Positions 1-9,771 of a DNA stretch of 64,000 bases are shown here, piece by piece. Location of the stretch: positions 248,001 to 312,000 of the forward strand of contig NZ_CANKYW010000002.1 of the NCBI RefSeq assembly GCF_947488135.1, written 5' to 3'. Position 1 is the stretch's first letter. The number at the start of each line of letters is the position of its first letter. Made by a program: the position numbers and the translations under genes. The DNA comes from an uncultured Marivita sp. GTDB lineage: Bacteria > Pseudomonadota > Alphaproteobacteria > Rhodobacterales > Rhodobacteraceae. The notes under the pieces are model-generated. The model was not told where the DNA came from. It saw only the letters and a program-made list of their open reading frames with translations, and searched no databases.

Positions 1-1107
1 GATCTTCTTGCCTTTGAGGATCTCGGCGGCAGCCCGCAGGTCTTCGATCCGACCGTTGGTGCAGGAGCCGATGAAGACGGTATCGATCTCGATATCCGAC
101 AACTTCTGACCGGGCTTGAGACCCATGTAATCGAGCGAGCGCTGCGCCGCACCGACCTTGCCACCCTCAAAGCTGTCCGCAGACGGCACTTCGGCGGTGA
201 TCGGCAACACATCCTCGGGCGAGGTGCCCCAGGTGACGACCGGTGCGATGTCTTCGCCCTTGATGGTCACGACCTTATCCCAATGCGCGTCATCGTCGGA
301 ATAGAGCGTTTTCCACCAGTCAAGCGCCGCCTCCCATTGAGCACCTTTCGGGGCGTGCGGACGTCCCTTGACGTACTCGAACGTCTTTTCGTCGGGCGCG
401 ATCAGACCTGCACGGGCACCGCCTTCGATGGCCATGTTGCAGACGGTCATGCGCCCTTCCATCGACAGGTCGCGGATCGCCTCACCGCAGTACTCGATGA
501 CATAGCCGGTGCCGCCGGCGGTCCCGGTTTCACCGATCACGGACAACGTGATGTCCTTGGCGGTCACACCGGGGCGCAGCTTGCCGGTGATCTCGACCTT
601 CATGTTCTTCGATTTCTTCTGGATCAGCGTCTGGGTCGCGAGAACGTGCTCCACTTCAGATGTCCCGATCCCGTGCGCCAGCGCGCCAAAGGCCCCATGC
701 GTTGCCGTATGCGAGTCGCCGCAAACGACGGTCATGCCCGGCAAGGTCCAACCCTGTTCGGGCCCGACAATATGCACGATGCCCTGACGGACATCGGACA
801 CCGGATAGTAATGGATGCCGAAATCCTTGGCGTTCTTGTCGAGTGCCGCAACCTGGATGGCGCTGTCTTCGGTCATGTTCTTGGGGTCTTCCCGTCCCGG
901 TGTCGTCGGCACGTTGTGATCCGGCACGGCAATCGTCTTGTCCGGTGCCCGCACCGTGCGGTTCGCCATGCGCAGACCCTCAAAGGCCTGCGGGCTGGTC
1001 ACTTCGTGAACAAGATGCCGGTCGATATACAACAGACAGGTGCCATCTTCGGCTTCATGCGCGACATGGGCATCCCAGATTTTATCATAGAGCGTTTTGG
1101 GGGACAT
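1..1107 (-). CDS. leuC: 3-isopropylmalate dehydratase large subunit, partial (C-terminus off window)
   Basis: Isomerises 2-isopropylmalate to 3-isopropylmalate in leucine biosynthesis, together with LeuD. The reverse strand reads without a stop from an ATG at 1107 to the window edge, giving 369 residues of a protein usually about 465 long. The N-terminus [14 protein letters not shown], the segment [14 protein letters not shown] and the first iron-sulphur cysteine in IGSCTNGR near the edge are typical of the aconitase/LeuC family. GGAGAGGA lies just upstream of the ATG. The other two cluster cysteines would lie outside the window. The rest of the leu operon is presumably to the left. Confidence 0.95.
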   Translation of the reverse strand, partial: MSPKTLYDKIWDAHVAHEAEDGTCLLYIDRHLVHEVTSPQAFEGLRMANRTVRAPDKTIAVPDHNVPTTPGREDPKNMTEDSAIQVAALDKNAKDFGIHYYPVSDVRQGIVHIVGPEQGWTLPGMTVVCGDSHTATHGAFGALAHGIGTSEVEHVLATQTLIQKKSKNMKVEITGKLRPGVTAKDITLSVIGETGTAGGTGYVIEYCGEAIRDLSMEGRMTVCNMAIEGGARAGLIAPDEKTFEYVKGRPHAPKGAQWEAALDWWKTLYSDDDAHWDKVVTIKGEDIAPVVTWGTSPEDVLPITAEVPSADSFEGGKVGAAQRSLDYMGLKPGQKLSDIEIDTVFIGSCTNGRIEDLRAAAEILKGKKI

Positions 1108-1386
1108 CTGTCCTCTCCCTTAAACAATGTGGATGTGGTGGTGGTGTCGTGTGGGCTCAGACGCCAAGTGGTAGCCGCGCGCGCACCGTGTGCGTCGCAC
1201 CGAAAAAGCGTTCCCGCAGACGGGCGCGCTCAGCCAGATCGAAAACCATTTCCATGACCCGTGTCCTACATCATCGCCCCCAGCCGCCGCAAGGGCGGTG
1301 CACAAAGCCGGACTACACCAGAGGACCGCAGCCAAACTGATCCGATGGCATCCGTCCGCCGTAAAGAGAATGACGAGGGACACGAA

Positions 1387-1518
1387 ATGCTGACAAAACT
1401 CAACATCATCTATCTCGGCCTGATCGGGATCCTGTGTGCCGGGCTGATTCTGCATGCCGCCAGCGCAGGGGCGGATATCGGTCCCGTGGCCGTGACCTTG
1501 CCGTTTACGACATCCTAA
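1387..1518 (+). CDS. small single-pass membrane protein, unknown function
   Basis: A 43-residue reading frame starting MLTKLNIIYLGLIGILCAG, with one hydrophobic helix (about residues 7-27) and a short polar tail. GAGGGAC lies 4-5 bases before the ATG and acts as a plausible ribosome binding site. The same frame is open further upstream, but that part is compositionally random and antisense to the leuC leader, so the internal ATG is preferred. I do not recognise a family. It could be a genuine small membrane protein or a chance frame. Confidence 0.4.
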   Translation: MLTKLNIIYLGLIGILCAGLILHAASAGADIGPVAVTLPFTTS

Positions 1519-1585
1519 GTCGTAAGCTGTTGCACTGCTTGCGCGGCGATGCGACGCTGCAATAACGCAGTCACCCGGGCATGGA

Positions 1586-2920
1586 ATGGATCCTGATATC
1601 GTTTCCACAGAATCGCTGACCGAGGTCTCGCTCGGGCTTTACACCTGGGCCGAGGCGATGCTCTCGAGCTTGCTGCGCCCGTGGAACGCCTACCAGTTGC
1701 TGATCGCTCTTGGCATCTTCGTTGCCGCCCATCTGATCGCCGCCGTCATCAAGCCCCGGATGCACGATTGGATGCGGACGCGCGAGGGCTGGCCGAAATG
1801 GCGGATGCGCGCCTTGGTCGTGTTCCACCGCCGTTTGCGGATGGTGCTGTTCGTCGCGCTCATCTGGCTGGTCGTTCTGGTGATGCGCGAAACGACATGG
1901 CCCTCCCGGTCCTACCTTCTCGCGATCATCGCGAACCTGTCGACCGCTTGGCTGTTCATCGTCTTCGCAACCCGGCTCATCAAGAATGCCCTTCTGCGCG
2001 GGATCGTCCGTTACGGCGCGTGGATCTGGGTCACTCTATCGATCACCGGGCTCGCCGACGAAGCGCAGGGTATCTTGGACAGCGCGGCTTTCACGATCGG
2101 GGAAACGCGCCTGTCGCTCTGGTTGGTGATTCAAGCAATCGTCATCCTCGCAACGCTGTTGACCGTGGCCCGGCTTATCAGCGGCACCACCGCCGCCACG
2201 ATCCGTCGCAACGAAGACATTTCCCCGTCGATGCAGGTGCTGGCGATCAAGTTCCTGCAAGTCGCGCTGTTCGGTGCAGCCTTCTTCATGGGCCTGCGCA
2301 TCGTGGGTGTCGATCTGACCGGCTTGGCCGTGCTGTCCGGTGCGATCGGTGTCGGCCTTGGTTTCGGTCTGCAAAAGGTCGTGTCGAACCTCGTGTCGGG
2401 CATCATCATTCTGCTCGACAAGTCGATCAAACCCGGCGACGTGATCTCGCTTGGCGATACGTTTGGCTGGATCAACAGCCTTGGCGCACGCTATGTCAGC
2501 GTCGTCACCCGCGACGGCAAGGAATACTTGATTCCAAACGAAGACCTGATCACCGGGCAGGTGGTGAACTGGTCGCACTCCAACGAATTCGTCCGGCTCG
2601 ACATCTTCTTTGGCACGGCCTATGGCGACGATCCCCACAAGGTGCGCGAGATCGCGATCGCCGCGGCGCAATCCGTGGACCGTGTGTTAAGCTTCAAGGC
2701 ACCGGTCTGTCATATCGTCGGATTTGGCGACAGCTCGGTCGATTACATCCTGCGGTTCTGGATTCGTGACCCTACGGGCGGCCTTACGAATATCCGGGGC
2801 AACGTGTATCTTGCCTTGTGGGACGCGTTTCAGGAGCATGGCATCTCCATCCCGTTCCCGCAGCGTGAAGTCAAAATGCTTCAAGGTTCGCAACTTGACA
2901 CAAAATCGCTTTCGGACTGA
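1586..2920 (+). CDS. MscS-family mechanosensitive ion channel
   Basis: Inner-membrane channel of the small-conductance mechanosensitive family, expected to vent solutes on osmotic downshock. It has 444 residues. The N-terminal half carries several predicted membrane helices (about residues 30-210). The MscS pore helix and beta domain follow, with a glycine-rich pore segment GAIGVGLGFGLQKVVSNL (about residues 253-270), then KPGDVISLGD and the YLIPNEDLI motif. It is longer than E. coli MscS (286 residues) because of extra N-terminal helices, as in YbdG/YnaI-like members. It stands alone; the thiolase starts 67 bases downstream. Confidence 0.88.
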   Translation: MDPDIVSTESLTEVSLGLYTWAEAMLSSLLRPWNAYQLLIALGIFVAAHLIAAVIKPRMHDWMRTREGWPKWRMRALVVFHRRLRMVLFVALIWLVVLVMRETTWPSRSYLLAIIANLSTAWLFIVFATRLIKNALLRGIVRYGAWIWVTLSITGLADEAQGILDSAAFTIGETRLSLWLVIQAIVILATLLTVARLISGTTAATIRRNEDISPSMQVLAIKFLQVALFGAAFFMGLRIVGVDLTGLAVLSGAIGVGLGFGLQKVVSNLVSGIIILLDKSIKPGDVISLGDTFGWINSLGARYVSVVTRDGKEYLIPNEDLITGQVVNWSHSNEFVRLDIFFGTAYGDDPHKVREIAIAAAQSVDRVLSFKAPVCHIVGFGDSSVDYILRFWIRDPTGGLTNIRGNVYLALWDAFQEHGISIPFPQREVKMLQGSQLDTKSLSD

Positions 2921-2987
2921 CGAAAAGTTGCGGCTGACAATCGCATAAGACACTGAAAGTAAATACGGAATAAGGACGTTAACGACC

Positions 2988-4166
2988 ATGAAAGACGAAA
3001 TAGTCATCCTGGACGGGGCGCGCACCGCGATCGGCACATTCGGCGGATCGCTCACCGCGACGCCGCCCATCGAGCTTGGCACAGCCGTCGCCAAAGCCGC
3101 GCTGGAACGGTCGGGCGTCGAGGGTGGTCAGATCGGGCATGTCGTGTTCGGCCATGTCATCAACACCGAACCGCGCGATATGTACCTGAGCCGGGTTGCC
3201 GCCATGCAGGCGGGCATCCCCGACACCACACCTGCGATGAACGTCAATCGCCTCTGCGGATCGGGTGCGCAGGCCATCGTGTCGGCGGTGCAGTCCCTGA
3301 TGCTGGGCGATGCCGACTTCGCCCTTGCGGGCGGCGCTGAGAGCATGAGCCGGTCGCCCTTTATCGTCCCGGATCAGCGCTGGGGCGCAAAGATGGGTGA
3401 CATTCGCACGCTCGACATGATGCTGGGCGCGCTCAACTGCCCGTTCGGAACGGGGCATATGGGTGTCACGGCGGAAAACGTCGCCGCCGAACATGAGGTG
3501 AGCCGCGAAGACCAGGACGCCTTTGCCCTCGAAAGCCAAAAGCGCGCCGCCAAGGCCATCGAAGACGGCCGCTTTGCCAGCCAGATCGTGCCGGTTCAGG
3601 TGCGGGTCAAACGCGACATGGTGGATTTCGCCACGGACGAACACCCCAAGGCCACGACGATGGAGGCGCTGGGCGGTCTGAAAACCGTGTTCCAGAAAGA
3701 CGGCACCGTGACCGCTGGCAATGCATCCGGCATCAACGATGGCGCGGCGGCGCTTGTTCTGGCCACCGCCTCTGCCGCCGACAAGTCCGGGCTGAAACCC
3801 AAGGCGCGGGTCCTGGGATACGCCCATGCCGGCGTGCGCCCCGAGGTGATGGGCATTGGCCCGGTCCCTGCGGTAGAAAACCTGCTGGCCCGCACCGGTC
3901 TCAAGATCACCGACTTCGACGTGATGGAAAGCAACGAGGCGTTTGCTGCGCAGGCCCTTGCGGTGAACAAGGGGCTTGGCCTCGATCCGTCCAAGGTGAA
4001 TCCGAATGGCGGTGCCATCGCATTGGGCCATCCGGTGGGCGCAACGGGCGCGATTATCACCATTAAGGCGCTCTACGAGCTGGAACGGATCGGCGGCTCC
4101 AAAGCGCTGATCACCATGTGCATCGGCGGCGGTCAGGGCATCGCGCTCGCGATCGAGCGGCTTTGA
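2988..4166 (+). CDS. acetyl-CoA C-acetyltransferase / beta-ketothiolase
   Basis: Condenses two acyl-CoA units to beta-ketoacyl-CoA, or cleaves them, in polyhydroxybutyrate, acetoacetate or fatty-acid metabolism. At 392 residues it has the normal thiolase length. The catalytic triad is visible: nucleophile Cys90 in NRLCGSGAQA, His348 in GGAIALGHPVGATGA and Cys378 in CIGGGQGIA. This is nearly the same numbering as the Zoogloea PhaA reference enzyme. No phaB reductase is adjacent, so the exact pathway is undecided (PhaA or BktB-type). A clear terminator follows. Confidence 0.93.
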   Translation: MKDEIVILDGARTAIGTFGGSLTATPPIELGTAVAKAALERSGVEGGQIGHVVFGHVINTEPRDMYLSRVAAMQAGIPDTTPAMNVNRLCGSGAQAIVSAVQSLMLGDADFALAGGAESMSRSPFIVPDQRWGAKMGDIRTLDMMLGALNCPFGTGHMGVTAENVAAEHEVSREDQDAFALESQKRAAKAIEDGRFASQIVPVQVRVKRDMVDFATDEHPKATTMEALGGLKTVFQKDGTVTAGNASGINDGAAALVLATASAADKSGLKPKARVLGYAHAGVRPEVMGIGPVPAVENLLARTGLKITDFDVMESNEAFAAQALAVNKGLGLDPSKVNPNGGAIALGHPVGATGAIITIKALYELERIGGSKALITMCIGGGQGIALAIERL

Positions 4167-4170
4167 TCCA

Positions 4171-4213
4171 AACCCGGTCCGCACACCGGGCCGGGTTAAT
4201 TCATTTTTCACCA
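4171..4213 (+). terminator. Rho-independent terminator after the thiolase
   Basis: AACCCGGTCC (4171-4180) pairs with GGGCCGGGTT (4188-4197) across a 7-base loop, with one T-G wobble. A T-rich stretch ending in TTTTT follows. It lies directly after the thiolase stop codon. Confidence 0.75.
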
Positions 4214-4253
4214 TGATCCCGGAAGGTCTCCGTCACGGTAAACGGAGGTCTGG

Positions 4254-6398
4254 ATGAGTCTCGCCAACAAGCTGGCCGAGGAACGCCGCGCGCGTCTGGC
4301 GGCGGAACGTCTGCTTGAACTCAAACAGGCCGAGCTATTTGCCGCCAACCGCAAGCTGGGCACCCATGCGCAACAGCTGAGCAATGAAATCGTCGAAACC
4401 CGCGCCGAGGTGGCGATGGTACGCGGCGAAAACCAGCGCGTGAAAACCGAACTGGGCGTCGCCCACGAAAAGATCCAGATCGCGGAGCGCCGCCTGTGGC
4501 ATTCGATCGAGACCATTCAGGACGGGTTTGCGTTTTTCGACGCAGACAACCGCATGATCGCCGCCAACCGCGCCTACTTGGCTGTGTTCGAGGATCTCAA
4601 AGAGGTGCAACCCGGCATCACCTACCCCCGCATTCTTCAGCTTCTGACCGAGGAGGGGATCGTCAATATCGGTTCCGAATGCCCCGCCGACTGGCGCGCG
4701 CGGATGCAGGATCGCTGGCAACAGGACGATCCGCAACCGATGGAGATCCAGCTGTGGAACGGCGAACACGTGCGCATCTTCGACCGTCGCGGCCCGTCTG
4801 GCGACGTGGTGAGCCTTGCGCTGAACATCACTGAAAGCGTGCGGTACGAAGAACAACTGCACGACGCCCGAGAACGCGCCGAAGCGGCGAACCGCGCCAA
4901 ATCGGCCTTTCTTGCCAATATGAGCCACGAGATCAGAACCCCGATGAACGGCGTGGTCGGGATGGCCGATCTGCTGATCGAAACCGATCTGGATAGCGAA
5001 CAGCGATTGTTCGTGGATACGATCAAACACTCGGGCGAGGCGCTTCTGGTCATCATCAACGACGTTCTGGATTACTCGAAGATCGACGCAGATAAGTTGG
5101 TCCTGCATCCCGAACCGTTCGACCTTGAACAGACCCTGCACGAAGTGGTTCTGCTCTTGCAGCCCAGCGCGCGCGCCAAGGGGCTGACGCTCAAAATCGA
5201 CTACGACATCTTGCAACCCACGCGCTTTGTCGCCGATCCGGGACGCATCCGGCAGATCGTCACCAATCTGATGGGCAACGCCGTCAAGTTCACGCTGGAG
5301 GGTCATGTGCTGTTGCGGGTTGTCGGGGATCGGATCGCGGACGACCAAATCAGCCTGACCATCACTGTCGAAGACACCGGAATCGGCATTGCGCCGGATA
5401 AGGTCGACCACGTGTTCGGCGAATTCAATCAAGTCGAAGACGACCGCAATCGTCAATTCGAAGGCACCGGACTTGGCCTTGCCATCACCAAGAGGTTGGT
5501 CGAACTGATGGGGGGTCAGGTTTGGGTGGAGTCGCAAGAGGGCGTCGGAAGCTGCTTTGGGTTCAGCGTAAACCTTCCGCTTGATCTGACAAACGAAGAC
5601 CCAGTGCCGAAGCTTGATCCGGCGTTGCAGCGGATTCTGGTGATCGACGAAACAGACAAGGGCGACACCACCCCGCTGATCAACCAGATCAGCGCGCTGG
5701 GCGGCAGACCGGTTTTGTGCAGCGACCCGAACAGGCTGACGCCCGAAACGGTGGCAGGGGCCAATCTCGTGGTGATCGGCCTCGACCCGGACGGTCCTGC
5801 GTTTCCATCTTTCGTCGATGCCCTCCGGTCTCTGGCACCCGACGCCCCGATCCTGTCGCTGTCGCACGATCCGAAACGGGTTGCCGAGGCAGGGCTGGCC
5901 CACGCCATCACCCTGCAACGACCCTACGCCCGCACCGCATTGCTTGACGCCATCACAAAGGCCGCCGTTCACCGGGCGCCGTCAAAGCAATCGCCAGATG
6001 CGGTGTCTTCCGGTATTCCCAAAGTGTTATTGGCCGAGGACAACCGCACGAACCAGCTTGTCTTTCGCAAGATGATCGGGAAGTTGGATATCGACCTTAC
6101 GATTGCGAACAATGGCTTCGAGGCGGTCTCTGCGTTCGAGACAGACCACCCCGACGTGATCTTCATGGACATTTCCATGCCCGGAATGGACGGGAAAGAG
6201 GCGACAGCCCGCATTCGCGCGTTGGAGGGCAAAGGCGCGCAAATTCCGATCATTGCCGTGACGGCCCACGCGATGGAGGGAGATCGCGACATGATCCTTG
6301 CGGCCGGATTGACGGATTACCTCACCAAACCGTTGCGCAAAGAGGCGCTTCTGGAAAAGCTCGAACTCTACTGTCCGCGCTGTCAGCTGGCGTCGTAG
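4254..6398 (+). CDS. soluble hybrid histidine kinase/response regulator (PAS-HisKA-HATPase-REC)
   Basis: A 714-residue hybrid sensor kinase with no membrane segment, so a cytoplasmic signal is expected. In order: a charged N-terminal coiled coil (about 1-80), a PAS-like domain (about 82-200), a HisKA dimerisation domain with phospho-acceptor His225 in NMSHEIRTPMNG, an HATPase domain with N-box NLMGNAVKFT and glycine boxes DTGIGIA and GTGLGLA (about 330-450), a degenerate receiver-like stretch (about 465-570), and a C-terminal receiver with Asp639 in IFMDISMPGMDG. No partner regulator is next to it. Its end overlaps the end of convergent yaaA by 16 bases. The ligand is unknown. Confidence 0.92.
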   Translation: MSLANKLAEERRARLAAERLLELKQAELFAANRKLGTHAQQLSNEIVETRAEVAMVRGENQRVKTELGVAHEKIQIAERRLWHSIETIQDGFAFFDADNRMIAANRAYLAVFEDLKEVQPGITYPRILQLLTEEGIVNIGSECPADWRARMQDRWQQDDPQPMEIQLWNGEHVRIFDRRGPSGDVVSLALNITESVRYEEQLHDARERAEAANRAKSAFLANMSHEIRTPMNGVVGMADLLIETDLDSEQRLFVDTIKHSGEALLVIINDVLDYSKIDADKLVLHPEPFDLEQTLHEVVLLLQPSARAKGLTLKIDYDILQPTRFVADPGRIRQIVTNLMGNAVKFTLEGHVLLRVVGDRIADDQISLTITVEDTGIGIAPDKVDHVFGEFNQVEDDRNRQFEGTGLGLAITKRLVELMGGQVWVESQEGVGSCFGFSVNLPLDLTNEDPVPKLDPALQRILVIDETDKGDTTPLINQISALGGRPVLCSDPNRLTPETVAGANLVVIGLDPDGPAFPSFVDALRSLAPDAPILSLSHDPKRVAEAGLAHAITLQRPYARTALLDAITKAAVHRAPSKQSPDAVSSGIPKVLLAEDNRTNQLVFRKMIGKLDIDLTIANNGFEAVSAFETDHPDVIFMDISMPGMDGKEATARIRALEGKGAQIPIIAVTAHAMEGDRDMILAAGLTDYLTKPLRKEALLEKLELYCPRCQLAS

Positions 6399-7162
6399 GG
6401 ACGGACGAATACCGGTTTGTCCGGCTCTGACAGGTCTTCCCGGTAGGCGTAACCGCCGAGGTCGAAATCCAGAATACTCGCCGGATCGGTCAGCCGGTTT
6501 TGAATCACGAACCGCGCCATCGCGCCGCGCGCTTTTTTGGCGAAGAAGCTGACGATCTTGGGGCCTTTGCCGTCGCCCTTGTCCTCCATGAAGGCGGGGG
6601 TGACGATGCGCAGGCCCAGCGCCTTGGGCGGGACCGCGCCGAAATATTCCTGGCTTGCACAGTTGATCAGCGTGTCGCTGTCCACCTCTGCCGCCTGCGT
6701 TTTGAGCTCCTTCGCGATCTGGTCGCGCCAGTAGTCGTACAGGTTGCCGCCGCGCCGGGTTTTCAACCGGCTGCCCATCTCAAGCCGGTAGGCCTGGATG
6801 CCATCCAAAGGACGCAGCACGCCGTAGAGACCGGACAGGATGCGCAGGTGATCCTGCGCCCAGCGCAATTCATCCGCGTCCAGCGTCTCGGCTTCGAGCC
6901 CCTGGTAGGTGTCCCCTGCAAAGGCCAAAGCGGCAGGGCGCAGATCGTCCGATGCAGGTGCCTCATCAAAGTCGCGAAAGCGGTCGCGGTTGAGTTTGGC
7001 CAGATCGTCGCTTAGGTCCATCAGGGACTTGAGGTTGCCCAGCGTCAGGTTGCGCGCGGTCTTTGCGAGGCGATTGGCGTCGTCCTGAAACACCGGTTCC
7101 GTCATCGTCACGTCACGCTCGGACCAGTCCAGACGTTTGGCCGGGGAAATCACGACGAGCAT
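6383..7162 (-). CDS. yaaA: YaaA family peroxide stress protein (DUF328)
   Basis: A 259-residue member of the YaaA family, which in E. coli lowers intracellular free iron during hydrogen peroxide stress and binds DNA. The family start MLVVISPAKRLDW and internal blocks such as LSGLYGVLRPLDGIQAYRLEMG are clear. Length is normal. It is convergent with the hybrid kinase (16-base overlap) and lies 36 bases downstream of recQ on the same strand, so the two could be co-transcribed. The function in this organism is inferred from the family. Confidence 0.9.
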   Translation of the reverse strand: MLVVISPAKRLDWSERDVTMTEPVFQDDANRLAKTARNLTLGNLKSLMDLSDDLAKLNRDRFRDFDEAPASDDLRPAALAFAGDTYQGLEAETLDADELRWAQDHLRILSGLYGVLRPLDGIQAYRLEMGSRLKTRRGGNLYDYWRDQIAKELKTQAAEVDSDTLINCASQEYFGAVPPKALGLRIVTPAFMEDKGDGKGPKIVSFFAKKARGAMARFVIQNRLTDPASILDFDLGGYAYREDLSEPDKPVFVRPYDAS

Positions 7163-7198
7163 GGCAGCACCTTTGTTGTCTTTGCGGTTCCCGGTGAT

Positions 7199-9253
7199 CT
7201 AGTCCGCGTTGCGCAGAACGTCCAGAAAGGTGTCGGCAAAGCGGTCGGCGCGCCGGTCGCCGATGATACGCGCGATCCCGCTGGCATCGCGCGGTTTGTT
7301 CTGGGCAAGCTTGGCCAATTGCCCGGCTTCACAGGACATCGGTTTGAGCGTGCCACAACCCCCGCGTACCAGTTGCGCCTGCGCTTCGAGCAATGCGTCA
7401 TAGAGGCCGCCGGCACCACGGCTCGCCAGCTTGCGCCGGGCAGGATGCGCCTCGGGCACGTCGCCAGCGATCACTTCGAGAAAGGCCCGCCCGTAGCGTT
7501 CAAGCTTCTTGGCCCCGACGCCATTGATGCGCGCCATGTCGTCAAGCGTTGCGGGCCGGGTTTCGGCCATCTCGATCAGCGTCTTGTCGGGGAAGATGAC
7601 GTAGGCCGGGACCGATTGTTCCTCTGCCAGCGCGCGGCGTTTGGCCTTGAGCGCAGAGAGCAGCGGCGCGTCTTCGTCGCTGACCAGTGTGCGGACCTGC
7701 GGGCGGCGTTCGCTGGCCGCCTCGATGCTGTCGCGGCGCAGGTTGATCGACGCCTCGCCCCGCAGAATCGGGCGGGCGGCGTCTGTCATCACCAACGCAC
7801 CGTGGCGTTCGGAATCCGGGCGCATCAGATCGTGCCCCATCATCTGTCGGAACACCGCCTGCCATTCGCCGCGTTTCAGATCCTTGCCGACGCCAAATGT
7901 CGGAAGCTGGTCGTGATTGCGCGCCAGCACCTTCTCGGTCTTGGTGCCCAGCAGAATGTCGATCAGGTGCCCGGCGCCAAAGCTTTCGCCGGTGCGCAGG
8001 GCGGCAGACAGCGCCTTGCGCACCGCTTCGGTGCCGTCGAAAACCTCGGCCGGTTTGTCGCACAGATCGCAATTGCCGCAGGTGATGTCACTTTCGCCGA
8101 AATAGCCAAGCAAAGTCTTGCGACGGCATTCCTGCGCCTCGGCCAAACCCAGAAGCGCATTGAGCCTGCCGTGATCGGCATGGCGGCGTTCGGGGGGCGC
8201 GTTGCCTTCGTCGATCTGCGAGCGGCGCAGGCGGATGTCGTCGGAACCATAGAGCGTCATGGTTTCGGCAGGCGCGCCATCGCGGCCGGCGCGGCCGATT
8301 TCCTGGTAATAGGCTTCGATGGATTTGGGCAGGTCGGCATGGGCGACCCAGCGGATGTCGGGTTTGTCGACCCCCATGCCGAAAGCAACCGTGGCGACCA
8401 CGATCAAGCCGTCTTCGGTGGCAAAGCGCGACTCAACGCTGCGGCGTGCGTCGGGGTCCATGCCGCCGTGATAGAAACAGGCGGTGTGCCCTTCGGCATT
8501 GAGAGCCTGCGCCAGTGTTTCCGTCTTGGCACGGGTGCCACAGTAGATGATGCCGGACTGGTCCTTGCGGGCGGCGGCGAATTGCAGGATTTGGTCGCGC
8601 GGCTTGTTCTTTGGGGCGAACATCAGGTGGATGTTGGGCCGGTCGAACCCGCGCAGGAAGGTCGTGGGCGGGTGGTCATCGAAGAGGCGATTGACGATCT
8701 CTTCCTGCGTCTCAGAGTCTGCCGTCGCGGTGAAAGCGGCAAGCGGTACATCAAGGGCGCGGCGCAACTCGCCGATGCGCAGGTAATCGGGGCGGAAATC
8801 GTGGCCCCACTGGCTGACGCAATGGGCTTCGTCCACGGCAATCAGCGACACACCTGCCTGTTGCAGCATCCGCTGCGTGCCGCCCGAGGCAAGGCGTTCC
8901 GGGGCAAGGTACAGAAGCTTCAGGTCGCCGGAATGAAGCATATCCCAGATGGCGTCGTTTTCTTCGTCCGTATTGGCCGAGGTCAGCGCGCCCGCATTGA
9001 CACCCGCTTCGCGCAGGCCGCGCACCTGATCGCGCATGAGCGCGATGAGCGGGGAAATGACGACCGTAACACCGTGACGGACCAATGCAGGAAGCTGGAA
9101 ACAGAGCGATTTGCCGCCACCCGTCGGCATGATGGCCAGCACATTGTCGCCTTGCGCCACGGCATCGACGATCTCGGACTGGCCGGGACGAAAGCTGTCG
9201 AATCCAAAGACATCCCGCAGAATTGTATCTGCGTCGGATAGATCGCGGGGCAT
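7199..9253 (-). CDS. recQ: ATP-dependent DNA helicase RecQ
   Basis: 3'-5' DNA helicase of recombination and replication-fork repair. It has 684 residues. Walker A MPTGGGKS (Lys48), the DEAH box (141-144) in VDEAHCVSQWGHDFRPDY, and motif VI QEIGRAGRDG are present. The RecQ zinc cysteines are in CGNCDLC after an upstream Cys, then winged-helix and HRDC domains follow. The ATG at 9253 lies 7 bases after a 10-bp inverted repeat, and the only SD-like bases (AGG) sit at the foot of that hairpin, which may limit translation. The upstream neighbour on the same strand is yggT. Confidence 0.95.
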   Translation of the reverse strand: MPRDLSDADTILRDVFGFDSFRPGQSEIVDAVAQGDNVLAIMPTGGGKSLCFQLPALVRHGVTVVISPLIALMRDQVRGLREAGVNAGALTSANTDEENDAIWDMLHSGDLKLLYLAPERLASGGTQRMLQQAGVSLIAVDEAHCVSQWGHDFRPDYLRIGELRRALDVPLAAFTATADSETQEEIVNRLFDDHPPTTFLRGFDRPNIHLMFAPKNKPRDQILQFAAARKDQSGIIYCGTRAKTETLAQALNAEGHTACFYHGGMDPDARRSVESRFATEDGLIVVATVAFGMGVDKPDIRWVAHADLPKSIEAYYQEIGRAGRDGAPAETMTLYGSDDIRLRRSQIDEGNAPPERRHADHGRLNALLGLAEAQECRRKTLLGYFGESDITCGNCDLCDKPAEVFDGTEAVRKALSAALRTGESFGAGHLIDILLGTKTEKVLARNHDQLPTFGVGKDLKRGEWQAVFRQMMGHDLMRPDSERHGALVMTDAARPILRGEASINLRRDSIEAASERRPQVRTLVSDEDAPLLSALKAKRRALAEEQSVPAYVIFPDKTLIEMAETRPATLDDMARINGVGAKKLERYGRAFLEVIAGDVPEAHPARRKLASRGAGGLYDALLEAQAQLVRGGCGTLKPMSCEAGQLAKLAQNKPRDASGIARIIGDRRADRFADTFLDVLRNAD

Positions 9254-9260
9254 GGGTGAC

Positions 9261-9298
9261 CTGTCAGGTTCTTACTATATCTGCTCTTAACCTGACAG
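9261..9298 (-). promoter_or_regulatory. inverted repeat in recQ leader
   Basis: CTGTCAGGTT (9261-9270) is the exact reverse complement of AACCTGACAG (9289-9298), separated by 18 bases. On the recQ strand the second arm ends 7 bases before the ATG and covers part of the weak AGG ribosome binding site. It could be an operator, a translational hairpin or an attenuator between yggT and recQ. No T-run follows, so it is not a standard terminator. Confidence 0.45.
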
Positions 9299-9335
9299 TC
9301 TCATACTAAGGATGCGTGAACAAGCCTTAGCCGCG

Positions 9336-9629
9336 TCAGAAGCTGTAGAACCAGCCCGCGTTGTTCGTCAGCACGATACGGATGATGTAGATGCCGATGA
9401 GCGCCACCAGTGGGGCGAGGTCGATGCCGCCCATCGGGGGCAGAACTCGGCGGAGGCGGGAATACATCGGTTCGAGGATGCGGTTCAGCGCGTCCCAGAT
9501 CTGGGCGACGATGGGCTGACGCAGGTTCAGGACCTGGAAATTGATCAGCCAGCTCATGATGACGTGGGCGATGATGAAGAACCACACCACATCGAGAAGC
9601 AGCATGAGGATCTGGTAGAGCGATTGCAT
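9336..9629 (-). CDS. YggT family membrane protein
   Basis: A 97-residue integral membrane protein with two hydrophobic blocks (about residues 4-28 and 68-95) separated by the conserved loop around PIVAQIWDALNRILEP. YggT proteins occur widely in bacteria and have been linked to osmotic tolerance and membrane-protein or cell-division functions. The start at 9629 (MQSLYQIL) is chosen because AAGGAAG precedes it at good distance. A frame extending 15 codons further lacks an SD and is not conserved-looking. Confidence 0.85.
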   Translation of the reverse strand: MQSLYQILMLLLDVVWFFIIAHVIMSWLINFQVLNLRQPIVAQIWDALNRILEPMYSRLRRVLPPMGGIDLAPLVALIGIYIIRIVLTNNAGWFYSF

Positions 9630-9771
9630 CGAACGAACTTCCTTTGGCCAAGATTGCCCAAGAGGTAGGCGCAAGCGACGCAGAGAACAAGTGACGGCTG
9701 GTTGCCGCGAGGTCGCGGTTGACGTGATCGCTTGTCAGGTCAACTAAGCACGAAACGGCAGGAGTGTTCCG

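Noticed and set aside
283-1257. 324-codon forward frame over leuC
   Set aside because: It is antisense to an intact leuC and has no family-like features. Long shadow frames are common in this GC-rich sequence.
1120-1608. Reverse frame upstream of leuC ending in a His-rich stretch; also a 32-codon frame there
   Set aside because: Considered as a leucine leader peptide, but there is no run of Leu codons and no attenuator hairpin with T-run. The 1108-1386 gap shows nothing else.
7319-9241. 640-codon forward frame opposite recQ
   Set aside because: Shadow of recQ; RecQ motifs are complete on the reverse strand.
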